Of a DNA stretch of 17,678 nucleotides, positions 1-7,851 are shown in pieces. The DNA is from JAZQNC01 sp045536155 (GTDB lineage: Bacteria > Bacillota > Clostridia > Oscillospirales > CAG-272), in the NCBI GenBank assembly GCA_045536155.1, contig JAZSMZ010000026.1:1-17678 (forward strand), given 5' to 3'. Position 1 is the stretch's first letter; each line of letters begins with the position of its first letter. The notes beneath the pieces are model-generated. The model was not told the DNA's origin. It made no database searches and saw only the letters and a list, made by a program, of their open reading frames with translations. The position numbers were made by a program, and so were the translations under genes.

Positions 1-63
1 TGTATAATTTAGCCTCACATTTAAAATGGCTCCCTATTTAGAATGCATTTAACCACAAACAGT

Positions 64-92
64 ATTATATCATTTTTCACGTTTGCTGTCAA
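64..92 (-). promoter_or_regulatory. Consensus sigma-A promoter reading out of the left edge
   Basis: On the minus strand TTGACA (92-87) is followed after exactly 17 bp by TATAAT (69-64). A TG one base upstream of the -10 box makes it an extended -10. Transcription would start near position 57 and run leftwards out of the window. The transcribed part inside the window shows no convincing gene: one ATG is followed at once by TGA and another by a stop after four codons. The target is therefore unknown; it could be a protein gene or a small RNA just beyond the edge. Confidence 0.75.
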
Positions 93-113
93 GCAAATTC
101 AATATAAAATTAG

Positions 114-803
114 CTAAATAATCACCGCTCCGCCGTAGTCATAAAGCGAATCATCTGACAGACAACAAATCTTTTTATTTCTACGATTAATAGCTTGTAC
201 AACGAGATCACCGTCCGGATGTTTATTGATGTTGCCAAAGAAATACACCGTTTCGCCATATGTAAAGGATGCTCCGCCAATAAATCCGTAGTTATACTGC
301 TCAATCCCAATATTACCGGATGATATTTTTAAAACGTCAATTCCGTTATTCTTTAAAGCTGTATACAAAGATTTATCCGATGTAATTACAAGATCATCAG
401 CAACCTGTAAACACGAGCATTTTGCATAACCTTGCTTAACATTAAACACGTGATCTGCATTCATACAAATTTCTTTTGCCAGGCTCTCTTCCCTGCCATA
501 TACTGTATCTCTAATTTTCAGGGCATTTAGCGCGATATCATGCGGATACGACTTACGTGGCGTAAAATCACTTACTGCAATCCGGCAATCAAGCCCATCA
601 AATATCGCCCTGTTAGACTCATAATATTCTTGATATGTAAGCAGATGTTTGTCAGACACTTTATATATCAGCATGTCTGCGTGCGGCATTACCGGTTTAT
701 CTAATCTGATATAATCAGGCAGAAGAATTATTTTAAATCCGTTCGCAATCAGTGAATTTTTGATTTTATTACTAATCTTATTACTAATTAATATATTGTT
801 CAT
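114..803 (-). CDS. DUF6873 family protein (predicted guanidino-modifying-enzyme fold), function unknown
   Basis: This is a 229-residue soluble protein without signal peptide or membrane segment. The pattern matches what I know of the DUF6873 family of Clostridia: PHADMLIY near residues 40-47, YPHDIALNA near 86-94, QGYAKCS at 124-130, VITSD at 139-143, NYGFIGGAS at 171-179 and a late HPDG at 195-198. The family is assigned to the GME (amidinotransferase/deiminase) fold, but no reaction is known to me. Active GME enzymes carry a catalytic Cys near the C-terminus; this protein ends in GGAVII with no Cys there, so it may not be a classical deiminase. No good Shine-Dalgarno sequence precedes the ATG at 803, and the rpmB terminator hairpin lies only 17 bases upstream, so its expression is unclear. 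The family assignment is fairly sure; any function is open. Confidence 0.75.
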   Translation of the reverse strand: MNNILISNKISNKIKNSLIANGFKIILLPDYIRLDKPVMPHADMLIYKVSDKHLLTYQEYYESNRAIFDGLDCRIAVSDFTPRKSYPHDIALNALKIRDTVYGREESLAKEICMNADHVFNVKQGYAKCSCLQVADDLVITSDKSLYTALKNNGIDVLKISSGNIGIEQYNYGFIGGASFTYGETVYFFGNINKHPDGDLVVQAINRRNKKICCLSDDSLYDYGGAVII

Positions 804-810
804 ATTTACG

Positions 811-852
811 TTTTAAGAAAATAACGGGATACATATGATGCATCCCGTTATT
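811..852 (-). terminator. Hairpin terminator after rpmB
   Basis: An 11-bp perfect stem (852-842 paired with 830-820, sequence AATAACGGGAT) encloses an 11-base loop. It is followed on the minus strand by a modest T-rich tail, TTCTTAAAA. It lies 17 bases after the rpmB stop codon. The tail is weak, so read-through into the DUF6873 gene is possible and may be how that gene is expressed. Confidence 0.7.
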
Positions 853-869
853 GAAATTATAGACTAAAC

Positions 870-1058
870 TCAGACTGCGCGTTCAACCTTCTTGGAACGA
901 AGGCAACGGGAGCAGACATTAACGGACTTTGTCATACCGTTTACGTTGGCTCTAACCTTTCTAATGTTGGGTTTCCAAGTTCTGTTTGTCTTGCGGTTGG
1001 AATGGGAAACGTTAAGTCCGAAGGTAACGCCCTTTCCGCAGATTTCACACTTTGCCAT
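870..1058 (-). CDS. rpmB: 50S ribosomal protein L28
   Basis: This 62-residue protein is the large-subunit protein L28. It opens with MAKCEICGKG and has the family core NRKTNRTWKPNIRKV (residues 21-35). Cys4/Cys7 and Cys49/Cys52 form two CxxC pairs, so this is the zinc-ribbon (C+) form. Length is normal for the family. The ATG at 1058 is preceded by a strong GGAGGTG ribosome binding site. It is a single-gene unit with an upstream extended -10 promoter and a downstream hairpin. Confidence 0.97.
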   Translation of the reverse strand: MAKCEICGKGVTFGLNVSHSNRKTNRTWKPNIRKVRANVNGMTKSVNVCSRCLRSKKVERAV

Positions 1059-1091
1059 TTATCACACCTCCAATTATATCATCATTAAAAC

Positions 1092-1111
1092 TCGGTAACA
1101 TATAATACCGA
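1092..1111 (-). promoter_or_regulatory. Small hairpin in the rpmB 5' leader
   Basis: TCGGTA (1111-1106) pairs with TACCGA (1097-1092) across an 8-base loop, in the middle of a predicted leader of about 63 bases. There is no T-run after it, so it is not a terminator. It could be a small regulatory or stabilising structure, or chance in an AT-rich leader. Confidence 0.3.
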
Positions 1112-1128
1112 ACAAATCAACATTTTGT

Positions 1129-1157
1129 ATTATATCACATTATTTAATAAAAAGCAA
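1129..1157 (-). promoter_or_regulatory. rpmB promoter, extended -10
   Basis: TGATATAAT (1137-1129) is an extended -10 box. TTGCTT (1157-1152) stands 17 bp upstream of TATAAT as a poor -35 box. Transcription should start near 1122. The promoter lies between the end of the acyl-CoA ligase gene and rpmB, so rpmB is transcribed on its own. Confidence 0.7.
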
Positions 1158-1183
1158 TACTTTTTTTAAAAAATTAACATTTT

Positions 1184-2878
1184 TTATTTGTTTTTTGACA
1201 TCATTGCCTTGTATTTCAGCTCGTCACGCTTCTTAATCTCACTGCGTTTGATTTTTCCGCTCGGAGTCTTAGGAAGCTCATCAACAAACTCAATAACACG
1301 AGGATATTTGTAGGGTGCCGTTGTCTTCTTGAAGTGAGCCTGAATGTCTTTTTTCAACTCGTCACTTCCCTGCCAGCCCTTATGTAAAATTATCGTTGCC
1401 TTAACAACTTGACCTCTGAGATCATCAGGAACTGCTGTAACAGCACATTCTTTTACAGAAGGATGAGTCATAAGGACGCTTTCAACCTCGAACGGACCTA
1501 TTCTGTAGCCTGAGCACTTGATTACGTCGTCATCTCTGCCTTCAAACCAGAAATATCCGTCGGAATCGCGCCACGCCATATCACGCGTTGAATAAACACC
1601 GTCAAACCACGTTTCGGCCATAGCATCGGGATTATTTCGATACTCGCGGAAAAGTCCGCAAGGACGTTCACTTACAGCGTTTTTAATTACAATAGTGCCG
1701 GTTTCACCGTCTTCGCAAGCATGTCCATCCGCATCGCGAAGCTGGAAATCATAAATCGGAGCAGGCTTTCCCATCGATCCGGGCTTTATCACATCCCAAC
1801 CGAAATTCGCAAGCAAAACAGTAGTTTCAGATTGTCCAAAGCCCTCGTAAATAGTATGTCCGGTTGCGGATTTAAACTTATTGATTACTTCAGGATTAAG
1901 AGGTTCACCTGCTGAACAGCAATGATGAATAGTAGAAAAATCGTACTGCTCAATATCCTCTGCAATGAAACTACGGTAAATAGTAGGGGGGGCGCAGAAA
2001 GTAGTCAACTTAAGCGAATCTATTGCGCGAAGCAGCTTATCAGCGTGGAATCTATCGCTGTCATATGCTACAATTTCGGCACCCGATATCCACTGGCCGA
2101 ATATCTTACCCCAGGCGAATTTCGCCCATCCGGAATCAGAATATGTAAAATGACGTCCGTCATCTTCAACATGCTGCCAATACTTTGCAGTGGTAATATG
2201 ACCGATAGGAAGGCGGAAATCGTGAACGATCATCTTAGGCATGCCGGTGGTACCGGAAGTAAAGTATATAAGCATCGGATCGTCACACATGTTAGGAACT
2301 CTGTCCAGCGTGTCGGGCATTGTCTTGACAAGTTCACGAAGATTGAGCATATTATCAGGAACATTATTACCAACAATGCCTACTTTTAGATCACAAGAAC
2401 ACTCCGGCATGGCCTCGTTAATGCCCTTGAGAAGAAAGTCATCGTCAACAGCACAAAGCATTTTAACGTCGGCACTCTTACAACGATACACGATATCTTC
2501 TGCAGCAAGCTGGAAAGTGGCAGGAATCAATATTACGCCCAATTTAATAAGGGCCGTTATAATGATCCATACCTCTGCTCTTTCGCGCAAAATGCAAAGG
2601 ACGGTATCGCCTTTTTTCAGACCAAGTGATGCAAATAGATTTGCATATTTATTTGAAAGGCGAGAAATATCACCGAACGTATAATTTGTAATTTTAGGCT
2701 CGTCACCATTGTCATCATAATGAAGAAGCGCGCGCTTTTCAGGTGCAATTCTCGCGTATTCATCAACAACATCGTAGCCGAAATTAAAAGATTCGGGGAT
2801 TATGGGTCTATAGTTATTTATAAAATCGTTATAGTCTTGAAATTCAGTTTTTTCAAGAAAGCGGTCAAGCAGATTCAT
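1184..2878 (-). CDS. AMP-forming acyl-CoA synthetase (ANL superfamily, acetyl/medium-chain type)
   Basis: This 564-residue enzyme activates a carboxylic acid with ATP to an acyl-adenylate and then to the acyl-CoA thioester in the cytoplasm. All ANL core motifs are visible: the P-loop YFTSGTTGMPK at 205-215, YEGFGQSET at 344-352, the hinge GRDDDVIKCSGYRIGPFEVE at 447-466 and the catalytic lysine K542 in KTPSGKIKR. The layout resembles acetyl-CoA/medium-chain acyl-CoA ligases, but the acid used cannot be told from sequence. Its start lies 15 bases after the stop of the regulator gene, and its GGAG ribosome binding site lies in that short gap. The pairing with an XRE-cupin regulator suggests regulation by an acid or acyl-CoA (inference). 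No strong terminator follows, only AT-rich sequence. Confidence 0.92.
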   Translation of the reverse strand: MNLLDRFLEKTEFQDYNDFINNYRPIIPESFNFGYDVVDEYARIAPEKRALLHYDDNGDEPKITNYTFGDISRLSNKYANLFASLGLKKGDTVLCILRERAEVWIIITALIKLGVILIPATFQLAAEDIVYRCKSADVKMLCAVDDDFLLKGINEAMPECSCDLKVGIVGNNVPDNMLNLRELVKTMPDTLDRVPNMCDDPMLIYFTSGTTGMPKMIVHDFRLPIGHITTAKYWQHVEDDGRHFTYSDSGWAKFAWGKIFGQWISGAEIVAYDSDRFHADKLLRAIDSLKLTTFCAPPTIYRSFIAEDIEQYDFSTIHHCCSAGEPLNPEVINKFKSATGHTIYEGFGQSETTVLLANFGWDVIKPGSMGKPAPIYDFQLRDADGHACEDGETGTIVIKNAVSERPCGLFREYRNNPDAMAETWFDGVYSTRDMAWRDSDGYFWFEGRDDDVIKCSGYRIGPFEVESVLMTHPSVKECAVTAVPDDLRGQVVKATIILHKGWQGSDELKKDIQAHFKKTTAPYKYPRVIEFVDELPKTPSGKIKRSEIKKRDELKYKAMMSKNK

Positions 2879-2893
2879 TGAAGTATGCTCCGA

Positions 2894-3445
2894 TTATTCG
2901 TTAATTACAGTAAGGAAGCGTGCAGGAGCATCGCCAACAGCGCGCTGTCCATGTGGTATCTGAGGATTGAAATAAATGCTGTCACCGGGATAAAGAACAT
3001 ATTCCTTATCTTGCAATGTAATGGCAACAGTGCCCTCAAGCACCATATTGAATTCCTGACCCTCATGTGTAACAAGCTTTGCGGGCTTGTCATTAGGATC
3101 AATATCAACGATCATAGGCTCCATCTGACGGTCAATATAGTTATAGGCGAGAGAAGTAAAACGGTAGCCCTCATATCGTTCAACAGAGACGCCCTTCCCT
3201 TTTCGAATGAGCGTATAATCAACCATTCGCGGGTTGTCGCCGATAAGCAGTAGTGTCGGATCGACTCCCAAAGCATTGGCGATCAGATAAAGTTTGCCAA
3301 TCGGGATATCATCGTTTCCGCTCTCATATGCAATATACTGCTCCGTGGTAACATCTATTTCCCGGGCAATATCCTCTATCTGAACATCAAGTATATCGCG
3401 CAGCTCACGTACGCGGGCTGCAATCATTTCAATAGAAGGAAGCAT
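2894..3445 (-). CDS. XRE-family transcriptional regulator with C-terminal cupin domain
   Basis: This 183-residue two-domain regulator has an N-terminal helix-turn-helix (about residues 8-65; core IEDIAREIDVTTEQYIAYES) and a C-terminal cupin_2 barrel (about 105-182) with HEGQEFNMVLEG (127-138) and PGDSIYFNPQIPHG (153-166). H127, E131 and H165 are candidate metal or ligand residues; the second His of the standard HxH motif is replaced. Such proteins usually sense a small molecule through the cupin and control neighbouring genes. The start codon overlaps the plsY stop by one base (TAATG), with a clear CGGAGG site, and the acyl-CoA ligase follows 15 bases later. The ligase operon is the obvious candidate target, though no operator is visible. 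Confidence 0.9.
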   Translation of the reverse strand: MLPSIEMIAARVRELRDILDVQIEDIAREIDVTTEQYIAYESGNDDIPIGKLYLIANALGVDPTLLLIGDNPRMVDYTLIRKGKGVSVERYEGYRFTSLAYNYIDRQMEPMIVDIDPNDKPAKLVTHEGQEFNMVLEGTVAITLQDKEYVLYPGDSIYFNPQIPHGQRAVGDAPARFLTVINE

Positions 3446-4188
3446 TATTTATCCTCCGATTTCTCTTCATCTTCTACGGTATTATCAAGGTTTTTATCTG
3501 ATTTCTTTTTGGTTTTTAAAACAAATTTGTTCTCATTGCCTGCCATAATTCTCTTTATATTTGAGCGATGCTTAAATACAACAAGAATGGCAACTATAAA
3601 TGCAATAATTACGTACTGGCCACCGCCGCCCATAAGCTCAGGGTTCTGCAATTTAAAGAGCAGTAGCGGGTACAGCATTAGAGCAACAATCGACCCGAGA
3701 GAAATGTACTTTGTTGACCAAACGATAATTATAAAGATAACCGCCATAATAAGGAAGACTATAGGATTAAGGCAAAGGATCATTACAGAAGCTGTAGCTA
3801 CTCCCTTCCCGCCCTTAAATCCAAAGAATACAGGCCACATATGTCCGATAACGGTAAATAAACCGGCAATATAGCCTCCTGTAACGCCACCGAGCAAATG
3901 GCCGATGACCACTGCAACAGCAGCCTTAAGACCGTCGCCCAAATAGGTACAGAGCGCCGCTCCTTTACCGTAGGTACGGAAAATATTGGTCGCTCCTGCA
4001 TTTCCGCTTCCGTGCTTGCGTACATCGTCTTTAAACTTGTAGATGGAAATAATACAGCCAAAATTTAAGCTGCCGATGAGATAAGCAAATCCAGCACACA
4101 ATACCCATCCAATAATCAGCACCCAAATGCTTTTATCGCTTCCCATTATTGTAAAAAGGCCTTTATTCCAAATATCGAAGAAGCTCAT
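3445..4188 (-). CDS. plsY: Acyl-phosphate:glycerol-3-phosphate acyltransferase PlsY
   Basis: This integral membrane enzyme transfers an acyl group from acyl-phosphate to glycerol-3-phosphate, giving lysophosphatidic acid, the first step of phospholipid synthesis in most Gram-positive bacteria. The three PlsY motifs are present: GSGNAGATN (60-68), GFKGGKGVAT (123-132) and HRSNIKRIMAGNENK (207-221). Several hydrophobic segments are consistent with the five-helix family topology. At 247 residues it is longer than the usual ~200, with about 20 extra N-terminal residues and a charged Lys/Glu/Asp-rich tail after residue 222. Its start overlaps the der stop by four bases (ATGA), implying translational coupling. 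The usual partner gpsA does not follow here. Confidence 0.96.
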   Translation of the reverse strand: MSFFDIWNKGLFTIMGSDKSIWVLIIGWVLCAGFAYLIGSLNFGCIISIYKFKDDVRKHGSGNAGATNIFRTYGKGAALCTYLGDGLKAAVAVVIGHLLGGVTGGYIAGLFTVIGHMWPVFFGFKGGKGVATASVMILCLNPIVFLIMAVIFIIIVWSTKYISLGSIVALMLYPLLLFKLQNPELMGGGGQYVIIAFIVAILVVFKHRSNIKRIMAGNENKFVLKTKKKSDKNLDNTVEDEEKSEDK

Positions 4189-5528
4189 TTTTTACCGCCT
4201 TCCTCGCCGCGGCCTTTAATTATAAGCTTTAATGGAGTGCCCTTGAATCCAAAGACTTCGCGAAGCTTATTTTCGATATATCTCTGATAAGAAAAATGGA
4301 AAAGTTCAGGCTCATTGCAGAAGATAACAAACGTGGGTGGTTGAGTCTGTGTCTGAGTCATGTAATAAATCTTTAATCTCTTACCCTTGTCAGACGGGGG
4401 CTGGACGCGTGTTGTAATATCATCAAGCACGTCGTTGAGCATACCTGTTGATACGCGCAAAACAGACTGACCGTAAACGTAATTTATTTGTTCAAATAAC
4501 TTTTGAACTCTCTGTCCCGTCTTAGCCGAAATGAAGAGAATCGGCGCATACGTCATAAATGATAGCGCGTCAAACGCCTTATCGGTAAATGCCTTTGTTG
4601 AAGAATTATCTTTTTCAACAGCATCCCACTTATTCATAACAACAATAGAAGCTTTGCCGGCATCGTGAGCAAGTCCCGCAATTTTTGCATCCTGCTCTGA
4701 AATGCCTTCCGCTGCATCTATCATGATAAGGCATACGTCCGCCCTTTCAACTGCATTTTTAGCTCTGAGCACGCTGAAACGCTCGACGCTGTCCTCCACC
4801 CTGCTCTGACGTCTTATACCCGCAGTATCGATAAAGACATACTTTCCATATTCATTATCAACATTGGAGTCAATAGCATCGCGAGTAGTGCCCGCGATAT
4901 TTGACACGATCATACGATTTTCGCCGAGGATCGCGTTAACAAGCGAGCTTTTACCTGAATTGGGCTTGCCGATTACTGCAACCTTGATGCGGGAATCGTC
5001 TTCATCTTCTTCAAATTCTTCTTCGGGAGGCGCAATTTCAAGAACACGGTCAAGAATGTCACCGGAACCGGTGCCGTGTATTGACGAAACCGCGATAGGC
5101 TCGCCATCAATACCAAGCTCATAGAACTCGTAGAACTCCATTGGCAAAGCGCCGACCTTGTCAACCTTATTGACAGCCAAAACAAGAGGCTTGCCGCTCT
5201 TTTGCAGCATAAGGCAAATATCTCTGTCGTCGGCTGTAAGGCCTGTCGTAACATCGGTCATAAAAATGATAACATCAGCCGTTTCAATGGCAATCTGTGC
5301 CTGCATGCGCATATGCTTGAGGATGATATCATCAGTTTTAGGCTCAATACCACCGGTATCGATCAAGGTAATAGGTCTGCCATTCCAGTCAATGTCAAAA
5401 TATATTCTGTCGCGTGTTACACCCGGAGTGTCTTCAACAATGGAGACGCGTGATCCTGCGAGCTTATTGAAAAATGTGCTTTTACCGACGTTAGGACGGC
5501 CAACAATGGCACAAATAAGCTTCCTCAT
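4185..5528 (-). CDS. der: Ribosome biogenesis GTPase Der (EngA)
   Basis: Der is an essential double GTPase that assists 50S subunit assembly. G domain 1 shows GRPNVGKST (10-18), DTGG (57-60) and NKVD (120-123). An acidic linker around 168-179 leads to G domain 2 with GKPNSGKSS (187-195), DTAG (234-237) and NKWD (299-302). The C-terminal KH-like domain covers roughly 355-447 and ends in a basic tail. The length of 447 residues is typical. It starts 18 bases after the DUF512 gene and overlaps plsY by four bases. DUF512-der-plsY is a known arrangement in Firmicutes. Confidence 0.98.
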   Translation of the reverse strand: MRKLICAIVGRPNVGKSTFFNKLAGSRVSIVEDTPGVTRDRIYFDIDWNGRPITLIDTGGIEPKTDDIILKHMRMQAQIAIETADVIIFMTDVTTGLTADDRDICLMLQKSGKPLVLAVNKVDKVGALPMEFYEFYELGIDGEPIAVSSIHGTGSGDILDRVLEIAPPEEEFEEDEDDSRIKVAVIGKPNSGKSSLVNAILGENRMIVSNIAGTTRDAIDSNVDNEYGKYVFIDTAGIRRQSRVEDSVERFSVLRAKNAVERADVCLIMIDAAEGISEQDAKIAGLAHDAGKASIVVMNKWDAVEKDNSSTKAFTDKAFDALSFMTYAPILFISAKTGQRVQKLFEQINYVYGQSVLRVSTGMLNDVLDDITTRVQPPSDKGKRLKIYYMTQTQTQPPTFVIFCNEPELFHFSYQRYIENKLREVFGFKGTPLKLIIKGRGEEGGKK

Positions 5529-5546
5529 ATCGTCAATACCTCCAAT

Positions 5547-6851
5547 TCACTCATCTAAAATTGCCCGAATAAATTCCGAGCCGTCATTATCAATAAAACG
5601 AATTTTTACGTTCAGTTTTTCTTCCAATTCGGATGGCGTTACGTCATCCAAAAAAACACAATCGTCTTTTTTCAGCATAACTGACGGCAAGTATAACGTA
5701 TCGCCGAGGTCACGCTCAGTGAGCTGCTCAAGCAAATCGCGCCCAACAAGCAAACCCGCAACCGTCACGTTCTCGCCATAAAAGTGATTGTTAATTTTAT
5801 AAACCTTGCAATTTATATTCGGACAGAAAACCTTTAATGTCATTATCATGCTGGCGATAAGCGAATATGCCGCTTCACCTGTTGCTATTGATATATTACG
5901 AGTCTTCTCAGTGTTGTATCTATTTAAATCTGCAAGCGCAGAATCAAATTCGCTCTTAAATGAAGTTATCAGTCCGACACCGTTATCGAGCTGCTGATAA
6001 CCCTCGTAGTAACGCTCCCCATGCAAGGGACGTTTTGCCTTTAAATAAAATTCGTCGCCGCACCAAAATATTCGTGATCCATGCTTTTTGCGGCATTTTT
6101 TGGCCATGTCTTCAACAACATCAATTACATGACCACATTCTTCTTCAGAAAACGGTTCTAACGGATAAAGTCCCTGTCTATGGCAAGTAAGGCCGGCCGG
6201 AACAACAGAAACACTTGAAACGTTCGGATAAAGACGTTCCAGATCATTCATTGTTCTGATAAGCTCGTCGCCGTCATTGAGAGAACGGCAAAGCACTATC
6301 TGGCAATTCATTGTGATGCCTGCACAGGCAAATCGCTTCATATAGGACAACAGCTTACCGGCGTTTTTGTTCTTAAGCATCGTCTCGCGCAAGGCAGGAT
6401 TAGTGGTATGTACCGATATATTTATCGGAGATGTCTTCATCTTAATGATTCTATCAATGTCATTGTCGCTCATATTTGTCAGCGTGACATAGCTTCCCTG
6501 CAAAAATGAAAGGCGAGTATCATCGTCTTTAAAATAAATTGTTTCGCGCATTCCGGGGGGATTCTGGTCGATAAAGCAAAAGACACACTTATTTCTGCAG
6601 CTTTTCTTTTCGTCCATCAAAAACGTCTGAAAACCAAGCCCAATATCACTGTATTCTTTCTTTTTGATTATCACATCAAAAAGCTCTTCACCGCGATGGA
6701 TCTTTAAAACTATCTTCTTTTCTGCAAGGTAGAAATTATAATCGAGAATGTCGTTTATTTCGTTTCCGTTTATGGAAATAAGATAATCAGACGGCAAAAT
6801 CCCGACCTGATGCGCAAGCGAATTTTCATCTACGTTCGTTATCTTAACCAT
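5547..6851 (-). CDS. DUF512 / radical-SAM-like protein with N-terminal PDZ domain
   Basis: This 434-residue protein has a PDZ-like N-terminus (about 1-65, with ENSLAHQVGILPSDYLISIN), then CRNKCVFCFIDQ at 85-96. Cys85, Cys89 and Cys92 form the CxxxCxxC that binds a 4Fe-4S cluster in radical SAM enzymes. The remainder includes the DUF512 hallmark VPAGLTCHRQGLYPLEPF (residues 216-233). The biochemical role is not established as far as I know; conserved linkage to der suggests a part in ribosome or RNA maturation (inference). The start at 6851 has an AGAGGAT ribosome binding site. No clear promoter is seen in the about 40 bases between the rpmF terminator and this gene. Confidence 0.9.
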   Translation of the reverse strand: MVKITNVDENSLAHQVGILPSDYLISINGNEINDILDYNFYLAEKKIVLKIHRGEELFDVIIKKKEYSDIGLGFQTFLMDEKKSCRNKCVFCFIDQNPPGMRETIYFKDDDTRLSFLQGSYVTLTNMSDNDIDRIIKMKTSPINISVHTTNPALRETMLKNKNAGKLLSYMKRFACAGITMNCQIVLCRSLNDGDELIRTMNDLERLYPNVSSVSVVPAGLTCHRQGLYPLEPFSEEECGHVIDVVEDMAKKCRKKHGSRIFWCGDEFYLKAKRPLHGERYYEGYQQLDNGVGLITSFKSEFDSALADLNRYNTEKTRNISIATGEAAYSLIASMIMTLKVFCPNINCKVYKINNHFYGENVTVAGLLVGRDLLEQLTERDLGDTLYLPSVMLKKDDCVFLDDVTPSELEEKLNVKIRFIDNDGSEFIRAILDE

Positions 6852-6889
6852 TGATTACGAAATCCTCTCTCAAACAGTGAAAAACAATT

Positions 6890-6928
6890 TTGATAAAAAA
6901 CATGGGCGTATATCGAAATATACGCCCA
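6890..6928 (-). terminator. Strong rho-independent terminator after rpmF
   Basis: A perfect 11-bp stem TGGGCGTATAT/ATATACGCCCA (6928-6918 and 6913-6903) closes on a UUCG tetraloop in the minus-strand RNA. It is followed directly by TGTTTTTTATC. It begins 26 bases after the rpmF stop codon and ends the DUF177-rpmF transcript. Confidence 0.95.
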
Positions 6929-6953
6929 CATTCCTTATGCGCTTGGCGTAGTC

Positions 6954-7142
6954 TTACTCCGCCTCTTTAACTGCAATGATCTCCTTGCCGTTGTATGTTC
7001 CGCAATTCTTGCATACTCTGTGCGAAAGAATATACTCGCCGCACTTGGGGCACTTTGTCATTGCGGGAAGGTCGAGCTTCCATACATTGGAGCGTCTTTT
7101 ATCACGTCTTGCTGACGAAACTTTTCTCTTCGGTACTGCCAT
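6954..7142 (-). CDS. rpmF: 50S ribosomal protein L32
   Basis: This 62-residue protein begins with the L32 signature MAVPKRKVSSARRDKRRS. It carries a zinc ribbon with Cys31, Cys34, Cys44 and Cys47 (CPKC ... CKNC). Length is normal. The ATG at 7142 is preceded by a GGGGGTG ribosome binding site. It follows the DUF177 gene by 108 bases, the usual bacterial yceD-rpmF pairing, and is closed by a strong terminator. Confidence 0.97.
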   Translation of the reverse strand: MAVPKRKVSSARRDKRRSNVWKLDLPAMTKCPKCGEYILSHRVCKNCGTYNGKEIIAVKEAE

Positions 7143-7250
7143 GGTGGTTACACCCCCTATTTTATAAAATGTTATTTTTTGTTATATCTATTAATCAACT
7201 CGTGTCCGACCCATATATCTGCCAAGCGATATACAGCGACTTGCCGTTAG

Positions 7251-7790
7251 TTAATTATCTGAATTGTTTTTTAACAGCTCTGCGAGCTTGTCCCATCTTG
7301 GATCATGATCCTCGTTTTTGCAGCCGCAATCGCCGTCGTTTAAATTTTTACCGCACTTCGGGCACAAGCCAAGGCAATCGTCCAAGCAAAGGTCGCGGAG
7401 CGGAAAACCAAGCATTAATTCCTGTTCAACAACATCTGTTAAATCAAGCATTCCATCTTCGACTATGATATAGTCGAGGACAACCTCGTCCGCCTCTTCA
7501 TTTTCAAGAGTGCCTGCGGCAGTAACTGTTTTCTCAAGATCAAAGGTAATATTGCGATCAAGAGATTTAAGGCAACGCGCGCATTCGGCTTTATATTCTG
7601 CAAAAATGCTTGCTCGAAGACGCATATAACCCGAAAGGTTCTCAATATATCCTTTAAAATTGGCTGCAGAGGAAAAATGTATGCCATCAATTAAAGCATC
7701 TGACAGAGGAACATCTTTGCCAATATCAATTCTCTTTTCACCGGCAAGAAGCGATGAAATGTCAAGCGTAATATGATTATTGTTTTCCAA
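7251..7790 (-). CDS. DUF177 (YceD-like) protein, rpmF partner, TTG start
   Basis: DUF177 proteins are encoded next to rpmF across bacteria; in plants and E. coli the family is linked to 23S rRNA processing or accumulation. I place the start at a TTG codon (7790-7788), preceded by GAGGT with a 6-base spacer, giving 179 residues that begin with the family opening ITLDISSLLAGE. The frame is open further upstream to an ATG at 7862, but that would lie inside the -10 box of the promoter. Visible features are CARC (70-73), a second cysteine group at 143-157 (CPKCGKNLNDGDCGC) that probably binds zinc, and the C-terminal motif DPRWDKLAELL (163-173). Confidence 0.9.
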   Translation of the reverse strand: MENNNHITLDISSLLAGEKRIDIGKDVPLSDALIDGIHFSSAANFKGYIENLSGYMRLRASIFAEYKAECARCLKSLDRNITFDLEKTVTAAGTLENEEADEVVLDYIIVEDGMLDLTDVVEQELMLGFPLRDLCLDDCLGLCPKCGKNLNDGDCGCKNEDHDPRWDKLAELLKNNSDN

Positions 7791-7851
7791 GGAAATACCT
7801 CGATTCACCTGCAAATGGGCATAACTATGACATTTATCCATAACAGAGTAT

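Noticed and set aside
1160..1183. T/A-rich stretch as terminator of the acyl-CoA ligase operon
   Set aside because: Only A/T pairing without a stable stem; not a convincing terminator.
1922..2684. Two overlapping plus-strand open frames (155 and 147 codons)
   Set aside because: They lie opposite the acyl-CoA ligase, whose motifs are intact, and have no ribosome binding site or recognisable protein features.
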